DNA of 64,000 bases from Pempheris klunzingeri. Lineage: Eukaryota > Chordata > Actinopteri > Acropomatiformes > Pempheridae. Made by a program: the position numbers and the translations under genes. Location of the stretch: assembly GCF_042242105.1 (NCBI RefSeq), contig NC_092028.1, forward strand, positions 13,315,338 through 13,379,337. Reading direction: 5' to 3'. The notes under the pieces were generated by a model, which was given only the letters and a program-made list of their open reading frames with translations, searched no databases and was not told the DNA's origin. Below are positions 12,649 to 31,562 of this stretch, piece by piece. The stretch's first letter is position 1; each line of letters begins with the position of its first letter.

Positions 12649-13987
12649 GGTCCTTCCCCCAAAGATCTCCTGCTTTGGTTCAAAGCACTGAAACTTGTCC
12701 TCCCATTAAAAGGCTTGAATGGTAAAAGGCAGAGTTTGTGGTGTAACAATCTGACTATTCCTGTCTTTCCTCTTGGCGCTCACTCATGATTGGGGAGATT
12801 AGCTCAGAGGATTAGCTGGGATCAAGGAGGGGGTTGCATCTCGCTGGCAGGACTAGGAGGTAAACAGAGCATGCTGTGTGATTCTATTCTGAAAACAACC
12901 CACCTCGCCGCCATGTCGTCAACACAGCAAGTCAAATCAACCTCAATATTGTCCTTTTTTGTAAAGAAAGGGCAGCATTTTGTGAGAGTGCCTGTTGAAA
13001 TTGACCTTGAGGGGCTTTTTGGCAGCTTCACAGCAGAGGTTAACACTAAGGATTAACACATATCAACCGAATTATCGTATATCTGGATGAATCTAATTCA
13101 CCAGTGGTCAAAGTGCAGAGTTCTGACAATGTATTAAGAAAAGAGAGAGCACTGGAATAAATGGGGTATAAATAGATGCTTCAAGCAATGAGCCACTTAT
13201 ACATAGCACTGCTGACTCAAGCAGAGAATAATGGAGCAGTAGGCCAAGCGAGAGAAAGGAAAGGTCTAATTTTGTCAACACGTTCATGAGGAGAGAAGCA
13301 GTGGAACGGGATTAGAGGAGATATAAGTTTAGAAAGATTATTATGGCAGTAACATCACAGGGTTTTCTTTGTATTTTAATCTCAAACGTTTGTTAAGCAC
13401 AGATACAAAGGTGAGTCATAATGGAAAAAATGTAAAATCATCACAATCAACTGTTAAAAATGTAAAAATGTCCTCTTAATATCTCAGAAATTGTACACAA
13501 GTGGATACAGATTGGCTAAAGGAAACACCCAAAAAACATCACGTGATATTTAGAAAGATGGTATTTACATGGCAGTTTCTAGATATACACATTCAGTAGA
13601 AGGCACATCCTTGTCAAATGTGACCTCTTGTCCACTTTTAGGGTTTATGTTTGCTTTTTCATCCTCCTTTCCTCTCTCCTCGGAATGGATTGGTCCTTTA
13701 CAAGAGTATAAAAAATGAAGGAGAGCTTTAATTTCTCTCTCTATCTCTTTCTCCCTCTTTCACACGCAGATATAGCATACTTATCTAGAGCCTACTGTGT
13801 GTCCCATAGCCATGATTATCTTAGATTACATTTAACCGTGTTCCCTACATTTTCCAGATAACTTCTATAAAAATACAGTACATTGCTTCCCTTCAATGGT
13901 CGGTACAGTCAATTCATCCCTCCCTTATGAGGCCGTGGCCCAAAAAATTAGAAGTCTGTTGGTGTTCATGGTCCAATTAACCAAGCT
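12649..13987. other. cygb-prcd intergenic region
   Basis: No coding sequence was recognised. It should contain the cygb 3' UTR (13,987 downward) and the prcd promoter. A TGCTGACTCA element at 13,210 resembles an NRL/MAF site. A pyrimidine-rich CTCTCT tract lies near 13,733-13,760. Confidence 0.45.
12796..12814. promoter_or_regulatory. paired CRX/OTX-type homeodomain sites upstream of prcd
   Basis: AGATTA (12,796-12,801) and GGATTA (12,809-12,814) read TAATCT and TAATCC on the gene strand. TAATCC is the classic K50 homeodomain (CRX/OTX) site. They lie about 150-165 bases upstream of the prcd ATG. A minus-strand CCAAT box lies nearby at about 12,789-12,794. Confidence 0.35.
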
Positions 13988-18411
<4,424 letters not shown>

Positions 18412-18701
18412 CAGGGAACACAGTAGTGCAGAGCTGAGCACGTGCGGAAGGCAGGGCCGATGAGAGTACTGCCTCCCTCAAAATAAACAATATACCTTTT
18501 TCTTGCTTGTGTTTCTTTCTTGGTGAGAGAGGAAGACAATCTGTTTCCCTTCCCCCTTTTTTTCCCAGTGAGAATCTTTGCTCTCCACCTCTGAATCTCT
18601 GCTGAGCGAGAGTGTGAGTGAAGAACAAGCTGAAAAAACACAAGAAACACACGCAGAGAATGAGGAGGAGCCTCTGTACTCTCTCTTTTATACTCTTCCT
18701 T

Positions 18702-18707
<6 letters not shown>

Positions 18708-18744
<37 letters not shown>
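18708..18744. repeat. (TC)n tract upstream of cygb
   Basis: An uninterrupted TC run about 300 bases upstream of the cygb start codon, GA-rich on the gene strand. It may sit in the cygb promoter or 5' UTR region. Confidence 0.93.
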
Positions 18745-18746
<2 letters not shown>

Positions 18747-20970
18747 ACTACCCACCTCACCTTTGTAGGTGGTGTTTGATGAAAACATGATGAGATAAGA
18801 AACAAATCCTTAATAAGCGATATGTAATAAATGCAATGTGTGAGCACGGATGCAGTGTAAGATTATGATGTTGAAATAAGATAAAGGAGCACACTCTGAC
18901 CTTTTTCTTCCATCGTCACCATCCTAGTGTATCCACGAGATTAACCTGTAATAATATTGCATTTCTCACAAAGCCCCGTCAACATAAATGTAAAAACACT
19001 TCACTGACTGATTGAATTAAACAGCATGACATCCATCAGAAATAGGGCAGGCGCCTATTCATTTTGGTTTGTTCTGTGCTTTCTAACAAGATACAGATTA
19101 TATCAGTGTATTTTCATTACTTAATACCCTTTTCATTACACACACACACACCCCCAAGAGTCCCACACAGCTCTCACAGCACTTTTTCCAAATGCATACA
19201 TTTTACACCTCTGTTGGAGCAGAGGTTATCTGTGGGAATTCATATCTCACTTGTGTTGTCTCAGCTGAAACCTGAGAATGTTCTTTGTCAAATTTCAGAG
19301 TGGGCTGGACGAATAGGGACAATTAAAAAGGAATCTTTGACTTAGCTGGAGAGACAGGAGAGAAAACAAAGGACCAGTAAAGACATCAGTAAACAAAAGC
19401 TAAGACTGAGGTGAGATTTAATGCCTGACTGCAAAGCATAGTAGGTGCCAAGTACCAATGGACACACGTTAATCATTGACAAAGTCGTTGAGAGTACACC
19501 ATTAACAATCAAGTTGGTGAAAAAACTGTGCTTAAGGTAGACACATCTCATATTTCTGGAAGTGCTGTGTCAAATATCACAGAAAGATAATCTTTGCCAG
19601 CAGCTGTGTCACCTTTATGCAGGTATTATACCAGCTAATCCAACCGTAAACATTTAAGCTTTGGTTGAAGGCGAGGTTCATTCAAGACCCTGTCAGGTGC
19701 TCCCACTTGAAAACAAGATCAGAGTTCATGTATGAAGCCTCTCACCTAAAACTGGTTGGTCCAATAGCCAGTGTCAGATTAGGTTGTAGTGGATCAGACA
19801 CACAAGGGGACTGTAGATCACCAAGCTCTGCTCGTGCATTTTGTAATGCTTTGGGATTATTTCTTCTGTCCATATTTACTCCAGCAGACTCAGACTCTCG
19901 TATTTGGATCATGTCATACCTCATGGTCTCACATAACTCTGCTCAGTAGATCCAGGGCTAATGACTAATGACATCTAGTGGACAGTTGGAGTTATACCTT
20001 TTTTTTTTCAGGTGCTGTCAGAAATGCAATTTTGACATGAATGTAATGTAATATTTACAAGAAAAAAGTCAATTATTAGTTACCTATAAGAATGATCCCT
20101 CTGCCATAACGCTTTTTGGTACAATCACTCACTTGATCAGAATAAAGTTTTATTGCCATATACGAGGAATTAGCATAGAAATGGTGCATAACAATAAACA
20201 TTGTAAGAAATGTGTAGAAAGAGAAAATATAAAAAAGATAAAGTGCTGCAAGTCAAGAAAAATAGAAAATCGGCAGTATGAAAACAAAATATGCAGGAAA
20301 AACATGTATGCACAATATAACTGTTATTTAAATGAACGAGCTGTATAGTTGTGTGCAGGGATGTGCAAAATGTATCTATCTAATCAGCGACACGTAAGAT
20401 GGCATTTCATTTTATTTAGAATAACAGCAAAACAATTATTAGGCAATAAAACATGTCTGCATTATTTCGCATTAAACTCAATTTCAATTTCAATTGCAAG
20501 ATTTGTTTTTAAAAACAATTTCTCTCCCCTTTGCAAGTCAAACGCAATTTCATATCAGTTTGGACTAAAAGTATTAGACCATCGCTCTGAACAAACATTT
20601 ATGTTGCGCAAAGCCGAGCTGGGAAGATTGACCCAACACGGATTCCGTAGTTAAGTTACATTGATCGGCTACGGGGCTACTGCGCTGACAGATATCAGCC
20701 GTTTGTCCGTGAACAATAAGATAAATCAGTATAATTAAGACAGCAATTAATGTTTTTTTGTTTTCAATGTGCTCTGGCTAAGGTCATATCGCACACGGAC
20801 GGACGTTTCGTGTAATTAGCTCACCTAGCAGGCTAGTGTGCGGTAGGTAGCTAGTTCGATAGCTAGCGTTAACGACAACGTCAGAAGAAGGAAATCGCTA
20901 ACAAACGCGCCGGTCGGTGGACAAAAAGGTGCCGCAGCTGTCTGGGAAATAAACCACCGCTAGTGCCACG
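18745..20970. other. divergent intergenic region between cygb and prpsap1
   Basis: No coding exon was recognised. The cygb (leftward) and prpsap1 (rightward) promoters must lie at the two ends. The last roughly 200 bases before 20,971 are richer in CpG and lack a clear TATA box, as expected for a housekeeping gene. A TCTAGTGGAC stretch near 19,975 is one mismatch from a CTCF core. Confidence 0.4.
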
Positions 20971-23900
20971 ATGAATGTCGCCAAAAGTGGCTATCGCGTC
21001 TTTTCCGCAAACTCGTCCGCAGCCTGCACAGAACTGGCCAAGAAGATAACAGAGTAAGCGCGGTGTTGCGTTTCTGACGTTGTCTGACGTGACTGCTAAG
21101 GCTAAGCTAATGTTAAAGAAAAGTGTTGTTCTCGTACAGGAGAGCAAACACCAAGACACGTAGTCACGCCTGTGAAAAGCACCCACTTGCAGGTGTCAAG
21201 GCCTAGTAGAGGACCAATGACTAGCAATTCTTTGAAATGTACCACCAGGGCACATGGTGTCAGGCACTTGGTTATTGTGTGACTGCTAACGCTGAGGACG
21301 GATGAATGAATGAATGGTGTGATCATTACATCTCTCAGTTGGTTGCTTCCTAGCAGGGATTTTGTGCTCTTGTTTTGCAGGCGGCTGGGCGTTGAACTGG
21401 GGAAGTCTGTTGTCTTTCAGGAGTCTAACAGAGGTGAGGAGTATGGTATGGATTAGTCAGCAATTTCTCTGGCCATAGTTTAATTTGGCTCACTTGTGTA
21501 ATACTATAAGAGCCAAGGAATCAGTGATGGGTGTGGGTGGCATCAAGTTTTACAACATTGAATGGAAAGAGACCTTTGTGCGACACATGACGGTGTAACA
21601 CAGTGAGATACCCCCCCTTGTTCATTTATACAAGGTACAGGGCCATATTATTTCGATGTGCACACTGCACTATACACAGCAGGTGTTGACTCATGCAAAA
21701 TATGGTTATTTTACTTTAATTGTACTGTCAAAACACTCCACTGCATGCTTTTATACCCTAAATTACTGTGTGTACAGTGTAAAGGTGTGACAAGTCATCA
21801 GAATAAGAATATTCCGACTGTGATGCAGCTTTTGCTAAATTAACAGATTGCACTCTCATTTTCTCCCTCACAACAGAAACAAGAGTGGATGTGAAAGAGT
21901 CCGTTCGAGGACAAACTATCTTCATCATTCAGACCATACCACGGTGAGTGTAGAAAGTCACTTCATTTGCTTTGCATCAGGAACTTGAAACAATCCATCA
22001 CCACCTGCAAATGAGATCTTGTTACACAGTTATTGAGATTATCAGTGTCTAAAGTTTACTTGTCCTTTTTCTTCTTTTTATGCAACCAGAGATGTGAACA
22101 CAGCCATCATGGAGCTGCTGGTGATGGCCTACGCCCTTAAAACCTCTTGCGCAAAGAACATCATTGGAGTCATTCCTTACTTTCCCTACAGCAAACAGTG
22201 TAAGATGAGGAAGAGGGGCTCAATTGTGAGCAAGCTGTTAGCTTCAATGTTAGCCAAAGCAGGTAAACAAAACAAGAGCCTGTGATGTGTTGAGTCTCTT
22301 TATCCCCTCCCATCAGCCGTGTTGTGTTTTCTGGGATTTAGTTTCACACTCACTCATAAAAAATAATCTAATTGTTGGCTGTGAAATGTGGTAAATCCAT
22401 GCTAATCATCTGGCTTTTACCCCCAAAGGATTAACACACATCATCACCATGGATTTGCATCAGAAGGAGATCCAGGGCTTTTTCAGCTTTCCTGTTGACA
22501 ACTTGCGGGCCTCTCCTTTCTTGATCCAGTACATCCAAGAAGAGGTGATAAGCGCTGATAAGCACACCCAAAAACCTCATCAATCACCCCCTGTGGGGGA
22601 AACACTGACACCCGTTTTCCTTTGTCCCAACAGATTCCTGATTACAGAAATGCCATCATTGTGGCAAAGTCCCCATCAGCAGCTAAGAGGTAATTGATTA
22701 GACATCTCACCTCTGCTAGTTTTCTGCTTCTTTTGGCATTGTCATAATGAAATATATTTTAATGGTCTAAAACATTACATTTTGACAAAACTACTCAATC
22801 ATACAATCTTGTTTTTCTTATACAGACGCACTAAGTCATTAGCACTATATGTAACTAAATGGGTCAAAGTAACTGATGAACAACATTCTCAGTTGTTTCT
22901 ATGTTTTTATTCTTTCTTTTTTTTTCTCCCAAGGGCTCAGTCTTATGCTGAACGACTGCGTTTGGGTCTGGCTGTGATTCATGGCGAGGCTCAGTGCTCA
23001 GAGTCCGACATGGCTGATGGAAGACACTCCCCACCATGTGTACGCAACACCACAGGACACACAGGGCTGGAGCTTCCTTGTAAGAACACCCATCTTTGTA
23101 GAGCACTGTTGGTGTTTTCAGGCTTTCTTTGCAGATTTGTAGGTCCATTGCTTTATAGATTTTATCTCTACAGAAAACATCCCCGCTTATTGTTTCTCAC
23201 AAGGAAATCTCTTTGTGTTTCTTACAGTTTCTGCTAGTTTAACTAGTTCACAGCATTCATAATATAAATCCTGCTGATAACCTAATACAGCTCCTATTAG
23301 TGCTAACCTGTTTCGAGCTGATGACTCTGCTGTTTCTCACTCATACCATCCACCATACTCCAAGAAACTGACTTTTGTGTTACTGCATGTTTTAATTCCA
23401 CAGATACACTACTTCTACTCATGCTGCATCCTCCGCGAGCCGCAACTCCTAACTTACAAAGAGTGACGTGCTTAATAATCGTGTAGAATCGCGCTCCCTG
23501 CCTGTTTCTTGGCACATACTTTGATTTTAAGATATTTCTTTTTAGTGAGAAATACTAACGCAACTGTGGCAAATAGTGTTCAGCGTATTTACAGTGTTAA
23601 TTCCTGATGAGGCCATTTAAATCGTTCAGTCTAAGAAAATAGCGAATGATTGTGTCATTGGCAAATGACTCCGAAGAATTTGCGTCCAGTATTCACTTTA
23701 TTATTTAGTAAAAATATTTCTATTCTTACTTGTGTTTCTATTCTCACCCTTGACTTAAAAAATCCTCCTTTGGAACAATAAATCAAAAGCTTCATCTATA
23801 AAAAGACTTTTCTTTTGAATTTTGAACACAATAAGTCTGATTTGTTGATTTATATTTCTTTCAACCTAGCGAGAGGATTTTCCAAGTCTTGGCATCATGT

Positions 23901-26900
23901 GTTTGTCATGTCAAATATTTGTGCATTTGTGTTAACGTGGTGTTTATTTGTTGGTAATAGCAGGCAAACAACAAGCTCCGTTCCCTGGCATAGAGCTCCC
24001 AAGTACGACCGTAAAACATAACTTACATGACTACAAAATGACTCCTCTTCAAATGGCTCCTCAATTCGTGCATGTGTAGATGAAGGGTTTGTGTTGCATC
24101 TTGTGAAAATACAGTCTGGACTCAGCAGAGTTTGCGAAAAATGCACAAACTGTTTGTTAGCGCATAGAGAATTTGCACTTCCAAAAGTTTTTCAGGCCAA
24201 TCAGCTACAGTGCGCTCTATATATTATTTGCATGGCATGTGTGACTTGAACTGAGCAGCTCTTATGTTTACTGCACCTTTCGAAGACTCCAGACAGCTAC
24301 TTCTACAAGATGGCCAAACCCCTCTTTGTTTTGTTGTGTTCTCATTTTATTTTGAAATCCATCAATCAAACCAGAACCATGCCAAACATTTTTTGTTGTA
24401 CAATTTTCTTTTAAATTTTTTTATTTCAATTACCTGGACTCATCTTGCCAATCAACACATGGTGCACCCATATTAAACCCGCTCTTAAAAACCTGATTAA
24501 CACTTGGTCATAACTGCATGTGATGAGAACAATAACGCATGCTTTTGAAACCTAACAGCCAATGATGGGAAGAAGAAACATGACAAATGAAATGGTTGGT
24601 AAGGTTAAGCATTAAATTCAAAATGCCAAAATCAAAGTTGTAGTTTGCTGCTCTAGTTATTTTACCAACAATTACATTTAGTGCAGTATTACTCTTTTGT
24701 CTCTCTGGTAGAACTTTCTGGAACGCAGCGCCACCTGTTGTTGAAATTTCCTGTTGAAATCATTCAAATCTATCAGAGAATACTGTCGATTTACTGTGTT
24801 TTATTGTTAACTTTGAAGACATCTTAAAGGTATCTGACCAAACATTTCACAGGTAGCTTGTTGCAGTATCTCAGCAAGCTATAACACCCCCTCCCCCCCA
24901 GCCCCCCCCCTTTGAGAAGCGTGTGTACTGCAAACAACGTGGCTTTTGCTGTTTTTGGTCACTAGTGATAAAAGTCTGAATGTGTCACTGCCAGGTTTTC
25001 TGATGCCGTGGGATTCGCGGTATTCAGCAAAGTGTTCTGCCAGGCATGCTCCTCCTTTCTCTTCTTCATACTTTTCCTTCACAATCGGTTTGGCTGTCTG
25101 ATTGTTTACCAGTTGATTGTTTCCTTATACCCTTCGAATGACTACATTTACATGCTCAACAATACTTTGAATGCAGCTGTTTTTTTTGGTTTTTTTTCAA
25201 ATTCAGTCACGCATCAAGATGGTAACAGTCATTGAAATGTGTTAAATTAACATGTAGAGTAAGTTGTAGCTTATGCACATGTATTATTAAGTCTGCGACA
25301 AGGTAGGGCACTTTCCTGTTCTCTACATTATTATGTTATGCTGTTTCTATTTGACTTTTGTAGCAGATTGAAAAATTGTATCGTAGTGTTTTAGCAACTG
25401 AGATGACAAGAAAGCAGGTAGTTTTCAGTTTGTCAGGAACAAAGTATGTGGTTGCTGCTCGTATTGTATTGTGGTGATTGATCGCAGCCTGAAAGTGGCC
25501 TATAGATGAATAATTACACTGTATTTTGTCTGATGTGTGATATTAGTTCAAATGCAGCTGTTGCATCTCCTGCGATTGGCACGTGAGATGTGATCTGATT
25601 ATTGTGGGCATGTAAAAGTAGTCGCTGGCAGCAGTGATGTTCGACTGAGGGCTGACCAAAGAGCATTGGCAAGTGTGTATAAAGAAACCCTCATCAGTGC
25701 TTGTCAGCCACTGCTGTCCTGTGTGATAAATAAGACTGTCTGGTGCATATCGGTTCATATGCAGACTGCTGCCACATGCCTGCCACGGCCTGGGCCTGAG
25801 GTTGTGTGCGTGTGTGTGTGTTTGTGTGTGTGTGTCCAGGCAATTGTACATTGCCTTCTGATTGGGTATCCTGGGCAGAAAACCCTGTCGTTTTGATTTT
25901 GCATGGCATGCGCTGTACTAAGTTTGGCATTTAAGTTAAATCTCCTAGGAGTAGGTGGGGTACAATGGGGGGAATTTTTTTTCAAACTTTTGTCATTTTG
26001 AATTTACTCTAACATCATTACATCTTTCAGTAATGGCCCCACAATTCGGGATGCAGATTTGCTAAAATAGCAAAACATTTTCTCAACCCATTTTACCCAA
26101 TCTACTGAAATTTCTTTTTGATTAAGTGAAATACAGCACACATAATCTCCTCAAAGTGCTCCCACAGGTAACCACTTCTGCTTTCCTTCTCAGTAATGAT
26201 GGCCAAGGAGAAACCTCCCATTACTGTAGTCGGAGACGTGGGAGGGAGAATTGCCATCATTGTGGTAAGATGCTGTCAGTGCGCTTTCTGTAGCCCACAT
26301 GGTTGAGCTGTCACTGATGTTGTTTTTCTTTCATAGTTCTCTGTTTACAACATCTCAGAGCATTTCACGTGGTTTGAAGATATAAATTCAATCATTCACT
26401 AACACTGTAAATCAACCACAGTGTATCTTGGAATATATTAACTTTTTAAAGAAGTTAAACTTTGTTCCTCTTACATCTATAAAGTTCATTCAAAACATGC
26501 AGGTGCTCAATTCAGTGGTCACATAGTGTCGTTCATGTGTTCTTCCTTTACCCTAGGCCACTCTATACTGTGAGGGCAGAGAACTGATGAGAATGGGTGT
26601 AATTGTTAAGCTGTAGCTACAGGTTACATTTTTCTTTTGTTCTTTTATTCTTCCAGGACGACATTATAGATGATGTGGGAGACTTTGTTGCAGCTGCAGA
26701 GATCCTGAAAGAGAGAGGAGCCTATAAAATTTATATCATGGCCACACATGGCTTACTGTCTGCTGATGCTCCACGTCTCATAGAGGAGTCTGCCATTGAT
26801 GAGGTGAGGACACCAAAACCTGTTGGTTTTTTGAGTTTGAATGAAAACCTTCTGTGTCATACCTGTCCAATATCAAAATGGGAGCTGAAGGGGAACTACT

Positions 26901-27626
26901 TATGATATCAGTATAAAATGTGCTCATTCAGTAGTTCTCTAATCTTTGAGCACAATGTAAAGGAACAAACTTCCTCTCAACGGAAGCATTTTCAGCTTAA
27001 TTGTCATGGTGTGAAATTAGTTGTTACTAGAACAAGGAAAAGGATCGTTGTACACAGAAGCTGCATTTCTGCAATCTAATACATTCAATTTTCAATTCCT
27101 CCATAAACAATAGTTACAGTGTAATCTTGAAGATAATATTTATTTTATAAAGTGTATTTTAGTCCAATGTAATATATACAGTATGATTTTGTTTGTAACA
27201 TGTCTTTCCCTGTCTGTTCCTCATAAGTACTGGACAGGCACTGTCCATCTTTTATGCTTTTATTTAGCTTCCATGTCAAATCTGGTGTGTTGGTGGATTA
27301 AAAGGGTTTCAGTTTTTAAGCCATCTCCGATTGACTTGTATTTCAAACATGTAAATGTTTATCTGTACAAAAAACTACACGTAATGTGGAATTTTTTTTT
27401 ATATGTCTTACAAGCATTGGTAGCCCCAAAAAACCCCCTCTTGTCTCTGTGATTATTCGACCCTCAGGTGGTGGTGACCAACACAGTCCCCCATGAAGTG
27501 CAGAAGCTACAGTGTCCCAAAATCAAGACTGTGGATGTCAGCATGATATTGGCTGAGGCCATCCGCCGCATCCACAACGGGGAGTCCATGGCGTACTTGT
27601 TCCGCAACATCACCGTGGACGACTAG
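20971..27626 (+). CDS. prpsap1: PRPP synthetase-associated protein 1 (PAP39)
   Basis: A non-catalytic, PRPS-like subunit that binds phosphoribosyl-pyrophosphate synthetase and restrains its activity (nucleotide synthesis, cytosol). Ten exons: 20,971-21,053; 21,381-21,433; 21,877-21,943; 22,090-22,262; 22,429-22,544; 22,634-22,689; 22,934-23,079; 26,194-26,264; 26,657-26,803; 27,468-27,626. They total 1,071 bases, giving 356 residues, the same as the human protein. All junctions are GT-AG and in phase. Landmarks: [20 protein letters not shown] at the N-terminus, [38 protein letters not shown], the PAP-specific insert (about residues 205-232, [14 protein letters not shown]..) absent from PRPS enzymes, [13 protein letters not shown] at 253-265, and the C-terminus [11 protein letters not shown]. 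Intron 7 (3.1 kb) is the largest. The paralogue prpsap2 is less likely, because the N-terminus and insert fit PRPSAP1. Confidence 0.97.
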
Positions 27627-29960
27627 AGTGTTGGGGAGTGACGGCTGAGGTGGGTCTGATGGTGACTGAGGGCAGGTGCACTTCTTCCCAGTGCTGTAAA
27701 AACATGCTAGCGTCATGTTCCATGTATTGTGTATTACAGGATTTCATGTATCCTAATTCATTTACAGAAACTGAAATTCTAAAAACCTGAAGTTATTTAT
27801 CTTGCATCTTTTTCTTGTTGCGAAAGGATGACAAAGTGGCAAACAGGTGACTTTGAGCTTTGATGCATTCAGCCGTTCTTTGAAGCCTTTCCTTGTCTTG
27901 CTGCCATTCATTTTCCAACTTGAACAAAAGATGCTTTGTCTTTAAAAAGTTATTTTGTCATACTGCGGTACCTCATATCTGATGACTGAGCTTTAACTGC
28001 AAAATCGAAGAGAAAAATGTCTCCAGTAACAGGGCTCTGTGCTTTACCTACCGTTGTCCAGACGTTCGTGATGCCCTTCATGATCAGTGCTGCTCAGCAG
28101 CGCTATGATTTCTTTGCATTTGATGGGATGTGTTGTTTCAACCACATGGACAAGATCTGACAAACTCCTGCTTATTGGTGCCCAAACTATTTTTTTTTAT
28201 GGAGCTTTTTTGCACCATTTGTGGGAATGTTTAGATGTTTGGTGAAATGTCTAATGTGACACAAAAAGTTTCACAACATCTGCAGAAGTGAATGGAGCAC
28301 TGCGTTATATTGTGTATATATTATGGGGTTAGTTCAACTTAATTATAACAAATTATGTTCACCTTTTTACCTTCAGTAGTATGAAGCCAAGATCATTCAA
28401 CATCCCAGTACAGTGGAGGTTAATGTAAACAAATGATACTGGGTTTGAAAAACTGAAATGTGGGGCTCAAATAATTGAAAGATTTGAAAAACTCTCCATT
28501 CACTTCCACCGTATTGTGCCTGTAGCAGACACCTAACCATGTGATTACATACAGCAGTATCTGGGAAGTGTTTTATTATTAATGTTTGATTATTTATACC
28601 TATTGGATGAACTGACCCTTTAATATACTGTATCTCTCAAGCAGCAGGCCGAGCCTACTGGGTTGTGCTTATTTTAGCGGCTGATGATGACCGTTATCTG
28701 ACAGTGACATCACCATGCATACTACATAACTAGCTAAAAGGACCATCTTTGTTTCAGCCAATTAACTACAAACCATGAATCCTGAACATTACTGCTGACT
28801 TTTGTTCAAAGCAGACTAGACATTTGTTCTGCTTGATTTTGGGTGTTTCACGAAGCAGTCTGTGGTTTTCATTAGTTTCACTTTTCTATGGAACAACTTT
28901 GAGGAACTTGCCTTACACACAATTACAGATCACGCTGAACATCCTGCTTGGTTTTTCTTTTTGTTATAGTATTTTCATCTGGTCCTATTACAGAAAGTTT
29001 TATTTTGTGGTGCCACTGTGTTGGAAAAATACCCACACTCTGGTCCACACTAATCAAACGTAACCTTTTTTAAATACAAGCAGCAGTCAAGTTCTCAATC
29101 TGTTTTAAAAGTTGCCCACAATTGCTATCTTTTTTTTTATGTATACCATGGCTTATGCATACTGGAACCACCTTTGAAAACTTGAGTGTTAAATCAGCAC
29201 TTGAATGAAGCCGATAAGTGGACTTTGAATTGATTCATGCTTTATCGCTTTGCAGTGACAACTCTTGACAAAATTCAGTATGGTGAGATACTTGAGTTAC
29301 TTCTGTTGGGTACTAAAGTGAATGGAAACCAATGGCTGCCTAGAAGATAACACTAAAATGTGTACTGCAAAATGGCCAACAGTAATGTAAAATATGTGCA
29401 TTTTATTAGTTAATTGGCAAAAACTCTAGTATGGTCCTGATGTTTATGCATAAATCGCTCTTAAAAACTTGTCATTAAAACAAGCGCACCTTTTTGTGCT
29501 CTGAGTAAACTTTGAAGTGATGCTTTAGGGGAAGTTGGTGTATTTCTACGCTGATTGAGCCTTTTGCTCAGGGAAATGCGATATACTTTATAAGCAAATG
29601 CACAATTATTTGTTCTTTTTTTGATGCTCTGTTCCTGTTTCACGTGTTCAAAAGAAGTTTGTCTTCCATACAACTGTACTGTTTGTCCTTTCTTTTTACC
29701 ATTTGGGTTTGTCATAGATACTGTACTTCTTCTGCTGTGCTAATGGATGAGTATTTGACAGCTAGTTGTATCAAACGCTGTTGCTGCGCCGGCTCAGATT
29801 TGATCTGTCGTTAGTGTCTTTCATGATGTCTTCTCTGTATTTCCCATTCTTCTGACATGTCTGTGATGTTGAGGATGTATAATTTAGAAACCAACACTCC
29901 GCTGTCTAACTCTATGGCGTTTGTCAGTGTATGAAAATAAAACCGTTGCTACTTGTTGTG
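27627..29960 (+). other. prpsap1: probable prpsap1 3' UTR with poly(A) signal
   Basis: No other coding sequence follows the TAG at 27,624-27,626. An AATAAA hexamer at 29,936-29,941 is followed by GT/T-rich sequence (CTTGTTGTGCCTTGTCTC), a good cleavage and polyadenylation context. This gives a roughly 2.3 kb 3' UTR. Earlier, alternative sites are possible. Confidence 0.55.
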
Positions 29961-31525
29961 CCTTGTCTCTACTAAGTAAGAATTGTGGATTATGGATATT
30001 ATTGTGCTTTTTGTGAATGACCCTCTGCGTATAAAACAGTCCACAGTGTATGCACTAATCCTAAATCAAATTTTATGAGGTTTTAGTTTGAAGAACAGAA
30101 CTTTGTCCTCTAATTGCTTCCTAAACTATTATCTATTAAGTCTACATGAAATTATAGATATGTGGCTGTTCTGTACATATAACTTTATGATCATGTTTCT
30201 TTATCTTGACACTTAACTAAATAATTAATTTAAAAAAAAAAGAAACCGAACAAAATAATAGCCCAGAAAAATATATTGATAAACAGATTAATTACTATAG
30301 TTATTATTACTATACTATTTTTTATCAGAATCTCTGAGATTTCAGAAATATGAATGGTTGAAATGTTGCGTTCCAGTGCAGAGCTGTTTGATTACATTAT
30401 AGGTGTATGTGAAGATACTATAATGCTTGGAGTGCAGTTGTTTTTGGATTCTCTCCTGTCCATGCTGGCTGCTCTGCATTAAATTTCTCTTAGCTAAGCT
30501 TATTGTTTGAATACATTTTTATGTAGACTGGTAACTGCAGATGCGATGAATGTGGCTGAAATGTTGGTAATTAGCATATTAAAAGCTGATGAAAACCATA
30601 AAATACCGTATTGCTCCATGAGGATGCCTACCTTTAACTTTAACAGACAGCACTACAGTAAATCAGTGTAAAACGGCATCGCCTGATGTAGGGACAGTCA
30701 GAGATCCTATACTTGTTCAAAACTTCTCAGTAATCCATACAACACTGAGGAGCTTTGACCAAGTCTAGGAGCAGAGACAAACACAGAAACGCGCCGTCAT
30801 TTATGGTAAAAATTTAAGCTCTACAACCTGAATGGAAAATTTCGTTCAGCTTTAAAAATGATGGTCTACCTCTGTGTCCACCCGTGTGCTGCAAAGACGA
30901 GTTTGTGCAATCGGCCGAGTACAGCTGTGAGATTTAACAGGACACAAAGAGGAACCAGAGATCTGATAATCATAGGTCACTTCCTTGTCTGATTCTGGAG
31001 AAACAAAGCACCTTGTCTGAACATTTTTGGAAAGAGGAATCATACCTTTGTCTCTCCCTCTCTGGGCCTTTGTGGCCTTTTAACAGGGAACTCAATATTA
31101 CATATGAAGGGATGGAGAAATGTCAATAACGAATGAGCTGGGTCATCATTATGTTTCATGGTAGGCAGAGACTATGTGTTTTTCAGAGTACTAAACACTA
31201 TTTCCATTGTGTATTTTAAAGCATCTGCTCACATAAACCTATCACAAAAACAGGATGCACAGTAGATATCTTATATTTTAATTTCATTCCAAGTGACTAG
31301 TTACTCTCATGTATTGTAGCGGGCACTGAGACAGAAGGTGATTAAGGCATTTACTGTTTACTATCTATTTATTTCCCTTATAATCTCATTTTTGTTGAAA
31401 CCCCGTCATATTGACCTGCTTCCTCATGCTGGCCACCAGAGAGGATGCAGTGAATCGCTGCACTGTTGCTGAACAATGGCCACCAGATGGTACTACAACA
31501 CAGAACAGAGACATTATAGAATATT

Positions 31526-31562
<37 letters not shown>

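Noticed and set aside
12451..12789. 112-codon plus-strand ORF
   Set aside because: Antisense over prcd exon 1 and its promoter; no family resemblance.
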